NCBI GenBank assembly: GCA_012521935.1
Contig: JAAYLJ010000009.1
Span: forward strand, 1 to 9,673
Origin: Campylobacteraceae bacterium
GTDB lineage: Bacteria > Campylobacterota > Campylobacteria > Campylobacterales > Campylobacteraceae
DNA: 9,673 bases
Reading direction: 5' to 3'
Shown here: in pieces, positions 5,766 through 9,673 of the stretch
Numbering within the stretch: position 1 is the stretch's first letter
Layout: the number at the start of each line of letters is the position of its first letter
Notes under the pieces: model-generated
What the model saw: only the letters and a program-made list of their open reading frames with translations
Told to the model about the DNA's origin: nothing
The model's database searches: none
Translations under genes and position numbers: made by a program

Positions 5766-5794
5766 TTGTTAAACCTTTCAAATTACTATATAAT
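5766..5794 (+). promoter_or_regulatory. Promoter of the AbiE-type operon
   Basis: TTGTTA (5766-5771), a 17-bp spacer and a perfect TATAAT (5789-5794), placed 24 nt before the AbiEi-like start codon. AAGGA at 5808-5812 is the ribosome binding site. It lies outside the repeat units, so the AbiE pair has its own promoter. Confidence 0.7.
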
Positions 5795-5818
5795 CAATCA
5801 ATAAAAAAAGGATAAAGC

Positions 5819-6535
5819 ATGTCTGTAGCTAAAACTACAAGAGATTTTGTAAAAAGTGTAGAGTCGGCAAAACTATTTACTTATGATGATATACCAGATT
5901 CAAATAAAGCTTCAGTAGCTATTGAACTTAGTCGACTTTTCAAGAAAGGTGTTATAAAAAAAATCTCAAATGGAAAATTTTATAGACCAAAAATTAAAGT
6001 ATTTGGTGAGATAGCGCCAGATATAAATGAAAAAATCAAAAGCTACATGAAAAAAGATGAGGGCAACAGTTATGAAACAGGCATAAATAGTTTTAGAAAA
6101 TTAGGCCTTACTACACAAGTTTCAAATGAAATTGTAATAGCCACAAATCAATCATATAAAAAAATCAAAATAGACAATGTCAATTTAAGATTTGTGCCAA
6201 AAATAGTAAATGTGAAAAAAGATGATATACATTTAGCTCAAATTTTAGATGCCATAAAAGATATAAAAAAAATACCAGCAACAACGCCAAATGAAGTAAT
6301 AAAGCATTTAAAAAAGATTATAAAAAAAGAATCTATTAAAAATCAAAATAAACTGAAAAACTTTGCCCTAAAATACAACCCAAGAACAAGAGCGATTTTA
6401 GGCGCAATTTTTAAAGAATTGGGAAATAGATTTTATGCTTATGAGCTAAAATTAACTCTAAACCCAACTACTAACTATAACCTTAAGATAGAAAAAGATG
6501 TGATACAAGATAGAAAATATTGGAATTTTACATGA
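5819..6535 (+). CDS. AbiEi-like antitoxin/regulator (DUF6088 type)
   Basis: A 238-residue protein starting at an ATG with AAGGA 6 nt upstream. The N-terminal part is a winged helix (about 17-57, YDDIP...ELSRLFKKGVIKKISNGKFY), and the middle and C-terminal region include NPRTRAILGAIFKELG (187-202), a block typical of DUF6088 proteins. These relatives of AbiEi act as the antitoxin half of AbiE-type modules, by known analogy as transcriptional repressors in type IV systems. The TGA overlaps the ATG of the downstream AbiEii toxin gene (ATGA, 4 nt), so the two genes were translationally coupled. The gene is intact and has a good promoter while the toxin is frameshifted. The family call rests on pattern and partner; direct similarity to classical AbiEi outside the winged helix is limited. 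Confidence 0.85.
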   Translation: MSVAKTTRDFVKSVESAKLFTYDDIPDSNKASVAIELSRLFKKGVIKKISNGKFYRPKIKVFGEIAPDINEKIKSYMKKDEGNSYETGINSFRKLGLTTQVSNEIVIATNQSYKKIKIDNVNLRFVPKIVNVKKDDIHLAQILDAIKDIKKIPATTPNEVIKHLKKIIKKESIKNQNKLKNFALKYNPRTRAILGAIFKELGNRFYAYELKLTLNPTTNYNLKIEKDVIQDRKYWNFT

Positions 6536-7495
6536 AGCTTCACCAAGACAAAAAGGCATTTAAAGACCTAATGGAAGCAACTGCACAATCTTGGCATTCC
6601 TACTATTTTTATTGAAAAAGACTATTGGGTAACTTATATTCTAAAAAGATTATCGATAAGTGACTATAGAGAAACGGTTATTTTTAAAGGTGGAACATCT
6701 TTGTCAAAAGCTTATAAAATAATATATAGATTTTCAGAAGATATTGATTTAGCAATAATTACAAAAAATATAAATGGAAACACATTAAAAAGATTAATAA
6801 AAAGAACTGAAAAAGCATTAGTAGATGAAAATTTTCAAGAAATTGACTCCCCTCAAACATTAAAAGGCTCAAAGTTTAGAAAAACTGTACACCAATACCC
6901 AAAAATAACGGAAGGAGATTTTGGGCATGCCAATGAAAATTTGGTACTTGAGTTAAACTCTTTTGCGCAACCCTATCCTTTTCTTAATAAAGCCATATCT
7001 AGCTATATTTATGATTTTCTAAATACTCAAAGCGATGAAGCTAAACAGTTAATATTTGATTTTCAATTAGAGCCATTTGAGATAAATGTGCTTGACTACA
7101 AAAGAACATTTTGTGAAAAAATTAGTGCGATTGCAAGAGCTTCATTTGAAAATGATGAAGAAAATAGCCAGTTAAAAGAAAAAATAAGACATTTTTATGA
7201 TATCTATTATTTAATGCAAGAAGATGAGATAAAAAACTTCATAAGAAACAAAGAGATTGCTAAAATGATTAGTGATGTTAGAAATGACGATAAAATGCAA
7301 TTTGGTTTGGAGTGGACAAACATAAAACTACATTCAACTAATATTTTCAATCAAGTTGAGATTTTAGATGAATTAAATAGTTACTACAATAATATTTTTA
7401 AACCTTTAGTCTATTCAAAACTACTTCCAAGCATTCAAGACATAAAAACAAATCTCCAAAAGTTGTCAAAAATACTGCAAGAAAGAGACTTATGA
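6532..7495 (+). pseudogene. AbiEii/AbiGii-type nucleotidyltransferase toxin, frameshifted near the N-terminus
   Basis: The ATG at 6532 overlaps the AbiEi-like stop. It reads MKLHQDKKAFKDLMEATAQ, then goes out of frame and stops at TGA 6613-6615. Shifting one base forward after 6588 (resuming at 6590) gives LGIPTIFIEKDYWVTYIL and the rest of a normal AbiEii protein to the TGA at 7493-7495, about 320 residues in all. The polymerase-beta-like nucleotidyltransferase signature is present: KGGTSLSKAY (GG codons 6689-6694) and FSEDIDL (6731-6751, the D-x-D metal ligands), followed by CEKISAIAR and RHFYDIYYL. One extra T, or two missing bases, near 6588-6590 explains the break. A restart at TTG 6701 would lose the GG motif and be inactive. 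I see no slippery site or recoding signal. It is either a disabled toxin or a sequencing error. Confidence 0.88.
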
Positions 7496-7521
7496 CGCTT
7501 TTTGATCTATTTTTGTTTTAG

Positions 7522-8667
7522 CTACATTGTTTTACTAAACTTACTTAAATCTATCCTTTTTCCCAAAAGTAAAGTCTCATCTTTTTGTTGTAAAAGCACT
7601 TCTAGGAAAATATCGTTTATGATATATTTTCCTCTCTCAATATTTTTAATAAGCCCCATCTCTTCGAGCGAAACATGGATGTTGTAGAGCGAGCTGGGGC
7701 TTAAATTTACAGCATAACCATTTGCTATGGAGTGCAGTACTTCAAAATGATGTTTTTTTTGTTTTGTTTTTGAGATAAGCTCTTCTAAGTATGCTCTATT
7801 TTCTAGCAGTGTTTGCGTTAGGGCATTTAGACAAATATCATAATCTATTTTCTTAAAACCTTTGATGATCCCCTCATGATACAGGGCTTGCAAAACTTGC
7901 GCGCAATAGTCTGGATGTCCTTGCAAAAACTGTAGCATTTTAAGTACAGACTCATCAAACTCTATGTTATGGTTCAAAAAAGTCTCTTTTGCATATTCGT
8001 AAAGTTCATCTACCTCAAGCCCTTCTAGGTTAATTATTTTTGCAAAGTGAAAAAATGGTGAACTTTTAGAAGAAAAAAGCTTTGTCATAATGCTTTCAAT
8101 ACTTCCTAAAAAAACATATCTAACTGCCTCATGATGCTGAATTACTGATCTTATCTGCTCCAACATAAAATCATCACTTATGCGTAAAATGTCTTGAAAT
8201 TCATCAAACACAAATTTTATATTTAAATTTTTTTTAAGTGAAATTTTTTCAACCACATCCAATGAATGCAAAAAATACTCCCTCTCATCTTTCACGCCAC
8301 CTTCTAAATGCTTTAGGGTGATTTCACCTATGTCATCTATTTTTATAGATTGAATGTTTTTTAAAAGCTCAGTGATTGATCTTTTAAACTGCTCCATAAA
8401 TCTATCAATCCCTGCACAAGCGTATGCTTTTTCTAAAATTTGATTGGCAAGCATTGTTAAATTTGTAACTCTTCTTAAATCTACATATATATATTTAAAT
8501 GATTTTTCATGTTCAAAGAGTTTTTTTACTAAAGATGTTTTGCCAAATCTTCTTGGAGCTTTTATCATGACATGTTGATTATTGTTTAAATATGCTCTAA
8601 ATATTGGGAGATCTTTTTTTCTATCTATAAAGTCTTTCCCTTTTACGGGGCTTCCTGTTTTAAACAT
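7522..8667 (-). CDS. AAA-family ATPase, archaeal-type (ATPase_2-like) with C-terminal winged helix
   Basis: A 381-residue STAND-like ATPase. It starts with the GSPVKGKDFIDRKKDL lead-in typical of the group. The Walker A is APRRFGKTS (37-45; Ala replaces the first Gly, as is frequent here), the Walker B IKFVFDEFQD (150-159, Asp155/Glu156), and YVFLGS (184-189) is a sensor-like strand. The C-terminal segment (about 305-355) looks like a winged helix (FEVLHSIANG...LYNIHVSLEEMGLI). The ATG has a strong AGGAG 6 nt upstream (8674-8678 on the plus strand). It is convergent with the broken AbiEii gene, 26 bp apart, and divergent from the cytochrome gene. Members occur as accessory genes in bacteria and archaea; no specific function is established. 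It is a different family branch from the DUF4143 ATPase at 3877-5151. Confidence 0.85.
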   Translation of the reverse strand: MFKTGSPVKGKDFIDRKKDLPIFRAYLNNNQHVMIKAPRRFGKTSLVKKLFEHEKSFKYIYVDLRRVTNLTMLANQILEKAYACAGIDRFMEQFKRSITELLKNIQSIKIDDIGEITLKHLEGGVKDEREYFLHSLDVVEKISLKKNLNIKFVFDEFQDILRISDDFMLEQIRSVIQHHEAVRYVFLGSIESIMTKLFSSKSSPFFHFAKIINLEGLEVDELYEYAKETFLNHNIEFDESVLKMLQFLQGHPDYCAQVLQALYHEGIIKGFKKIDYDICLNALTQTLLENRAYLEELISKTKQKKHHFEVLHSIANGYAVNLSPSSLYNIHVSLEEMGLIKNIERGKYIINDIFLEVLLQQKDETLLLGKRIDLSKFSKTM

Positions 8668-8698
8668 GTTAATCTCCTATCTACTAGATTTATGGATT

Positions 8699-8704
8699 AA
8701 TATA
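8699..8704 (-). promoter_or_regulatory. Candidate -10 of the minus-strand ATPase gene
   Basis: TATATT on the minus strand, 31 nt before the ATPase start codon, with no clear -35. The surrounding 172-bp divergent gap is nearly all A/T, so this is a tentative call. Confidence 0.3.
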
Positions 8705-8732
8705 TCTCATGTTTACTTAGACACATTTTAAG

Positions 8733-8750
8733 ATGGATAAAGGTATCCAT
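8733..8750. promoter_or_regulatory. Inverted repeat in the divergent ATPase/cytochrome gap
   Basis: ATGGATA (8733-8739) and TATCCAT (8744-8750) are perfect 7-bp arms around AAGG. A further ATGGAT half-site lies at 8692-8697, near the candidate -10 of the ATPase gene. The position suits an operator for the ATPase promoter; the regulator is unknown. Confidence 0.4.
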
Positions 8751-8803
8751 TAATTTTATAGATAGATAATTATATTAACTATATTTATTTATAAAAACTA
8801 AAA

Positions 8804-8812
8804 TGCTATAAT
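8804..8812 (+). promoter_or_regulatory. Extended -10 promoter of the cytochrome gene
   Basis: TGCTATAAT, a perfect TATAAT (8807-8812) with the upstream TG of an extended -10. It predicts a leader of about 20 nt that contains the ribosome binding site AAAGGA at 8829-8834. No -35 is evident. Confidence 0.6.
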
Positions 8813-8839
8813 CAATCTATATTTTTAAAAAGGAAAAAG

Positions 8840-9394
8840 ATGAAAAAACTACTGTTTGCTGCTTTGCTTCTGTTTTCGGTTTTAAATGCCGAAGAAGAGT
8901 TTGTTTTTAAAGCCAAAGGAGATTTAGCAAGGGAACTTAAAGAACTTTTGGAAAAACATGCAGATGAGGGGACTATTGAGATTGAAAAAGTAGAAAAAGA
9001 TGAGGAAGGTGGATTTATAAATACTTCAAAAGGAGTTTTGGACATACTTTTTGGAGGCGGAGAGACTAAAGGAGATATAAAGTATGGAGAAGAGCTTTAC
9101 CAAAGTAGATGTGCAAAGTGTCACGGAGTTAGGGCAGAAAAAAGCAAGTACAATAACGCAAGAAATCTAAATACTTTAAGTAAAGAAGAGCTCATAGAAA
9201 GACTTGAGTGGTACTCTAGAGCAACCGAGCAAGGAACCTCTACAAGATTTATAATGGAGGAGCAGGTTATAGGGATGGGTAGAGAAAAGTTTGCTTCCAT
9301 TGTAGCTTACATACATAGTTTAAATGAAGATGCACCAGTAGTAAAACAAGAGATAAAAACTAAAAAATCAAATCAGGGAAGTTATTTAAAATAA
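8840..9394 (+). CDS. Periplasmic c-type cytochrome
   Basis: A 184-residue exported protein. MKKLLFAALLLFSVLNA is a clear signal peptide with likely cleavage after Ala17. The single heme site is CAKCH (91-95), after KYGEELYQSR, the usual lead-in of class I cytochromes. Met139 or Met146 (VIGMG) could be the sixth ligand, and the terminal SIVAYIHSL helix is typical. The first 70 or so mature residues are unusual: an acidic, charged stretch (about 25-55) and a Gly-rich FGGGETKGD before the heme domain. The heme domain itself is about 80 residues. A role as a small electron carrier in respiration is inferred from the class; the partners are unknown. It has its own extended -10 promoter, is monocistronic, and is convergent with a porin gene across a strong hairpin. 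Confidence 0.9.
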   Translation: MKKLLFAALLLFSVLNAEEEFVFKAKGDLARELKELLEKHADEGTIEIEKVEKDEEGGFINTSKGVLDILFGGGETKGDIKYGEELYQSRCAKCHGVRAEKSKYNNARNLNTLSKEELIERLEWYSRATEQGTSTRFIMEEQVIGMGREKFASIVAYIHSLNEDAPVVKQEIKTKKSNQGSYLK

Positions 9395-9396
9395 GC

Positions 9397-9418
9397 CAAG
9401 GAGGCAAGAGCCTCCTTG
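9397..9418. terminator. Bidirectional terminator hairpin between cytochrome and porin genes
   Basis: CAAGGAGGC (9397-9405) and GCCTCCTTG (9410-9418) make a perfect 9-bp, G/C-rich stem with an AAGA tetraloop, 2 bp after the cytochrome stop and 7 bp before the porin stop. The U-rich tail (GCTTATTTT) follows on the minus strand, so it should work best for the porin transcript; on the plus strand the tail is poor. Confidence 0.85.
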
Positions 9419-9425
9419 AGTGGAA

Positions 9426-9673
9426 TTAGAATGAATAAAGAGCTTGGAATTTAAACTCGTTATTATCGTCATTGTAATAGCCACTATCTACAAAGCCTTT
9501 ATCGCCTCTAGCATCAAACATTGAGTAGTGAACTGATAAATCAAAGTTTTTAGAGTATTTATATCCAGCGTCGATATAAGTCTCTCTAGCTTTTAATTTA
9601 TCGCCTTCTTTATCAGCTCCTTCATAAGCTTGTGCATTTACAAAGCCTACATTTACTCTGTACTGATCCCATG
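9426..9673 (-). CDS. Outer-membrane porin, C-terminal part (runs off window)
   Basis: 81 codons plus a TAA at 9426-9428, open to the window edge on the minus strand, so the N-terminus lies outside. The sequence alternates polar and aromatic residues in beta-strand fashion (WDQYRVNVGFV, ARETYIDAGYKYS, FDLSVHYSMFDARG) and ends FKFQALYSF. The terminal Phe with alternating hydrophobic residues is the BAM recognition signature of outer-membrane barrels. It resembles the major porins of Campylobacterota, but the subfamily cannot be fixed from this fragment. Codon use is richer in GC than the neighbouring accessory genes, as expected of a highly expressed core gene. Confidence 0.85.
   Translation of the reverse strand, partial: WDQYRVNVGFVNAQAYEGADKEGDKLKARETYIDAGYKYSKNFDLSVHYSMFDARGDKGFVDSGYYNDDNNEFKFQALYSF

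Noticed and set aside
6701..7495. A free-standing shorter nucleotidyltransferase gene starting at TTG 6701
   Set aside because: The same frame encodes the expected upstream AbiEii residues back to 6590, so the TTG is internal; the short form lacks the GG motif.
8812..9045. Minus-strand open frame of 77 codons opposite the cytochrome start
   Set aside because: Ser-rich shadow of the Lys/Glu-rich cytochrome N-terminus, covering its promoter and signal peptide.
1..9673. tRNA, rRNA or insertion-sequence genes
   Set aside because: No cloverleaf-like segment, rRNA-like stretch, transposase motif or terminal inverted repeat was recognised on either strand.

Overview
The window is AT-rich, gene-dense bacterial DNA that most likely comes from a Campylobacterota (Epsilonproteobacteria) genome, of the Campylobacter/Sulfurimonas/Sulfurospirillum kind. 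The grounds are the base composition, poly-A/T-rich spacers with a clear -10 box but little -35, AAAGGA-type ribosome binding sites, the compact waaC-htrB lipid A/core operon, and a periplasmic c-type cytochrome next to a beta-barrel porin. The genus cannot be settled from the sequence alone.

Layout: 1-887 (+) is the 3' part of a TIM-barrel glycosidase-like gene, broken by a -1 frameshift at an A8 tract. 943-1925 (+) is an XRE regulator/Fic pair of the 'mobile mystery protein A/B' type, whose end overlaps the end of htrB by 4 nt. 1922-3767 (-) is the core cell-envelope operon, waaC (heptosyltransferase I) followed by htrB/lpxL (lipid A acyltransferase), overlapping by 8 nt. 3877-5151 (+) is a DUF4143 AAA+ ATPase. 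5329-5592 (+) is a HigA/HI1420-like antitoxin with no visible toxin, behind a near-consensus promoter with a built-in operator. 5819-7495 (+) is an AbiE-type pair: an intact AbiEi-like antitoxin and an AbiEii nucleotidyltransferase toxin broken by an early frameshift. 7522-8667 (-) is a second, archaeal-type AAA ATPase. 8840-9394 (+) is a c-type cytochrome. A strong hairpin separates it from the C-terminus of an outer-membrane porin (9426-9673, -) that runs off the window.

Overall this is a conserved envelope operon with toxin-antitoxin and ATPase modules packed on both sides. The most notable structure is a repeat lying before or between three consecutive + strand modules (3786-3828, 5183-5225, and a diverged copy at 5678-5714). 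Copies 1 and 2 are identical over 43 bp and match on their right flanks; copies 2 and 3 match on their left flanks. The ATPase unit (1397 bp) and the antitoxin unit (507 bp) therefore begin with the same terminus and end with the same terminus, as expected of one-gene cassettes inserted in tandem at one site just upstream of waaC. The middle copy is an interrupted palindrome with some resemblance to Xer/dif or integron core sites. No recombinase is encoded in the window, so the cassette reading is an inference.
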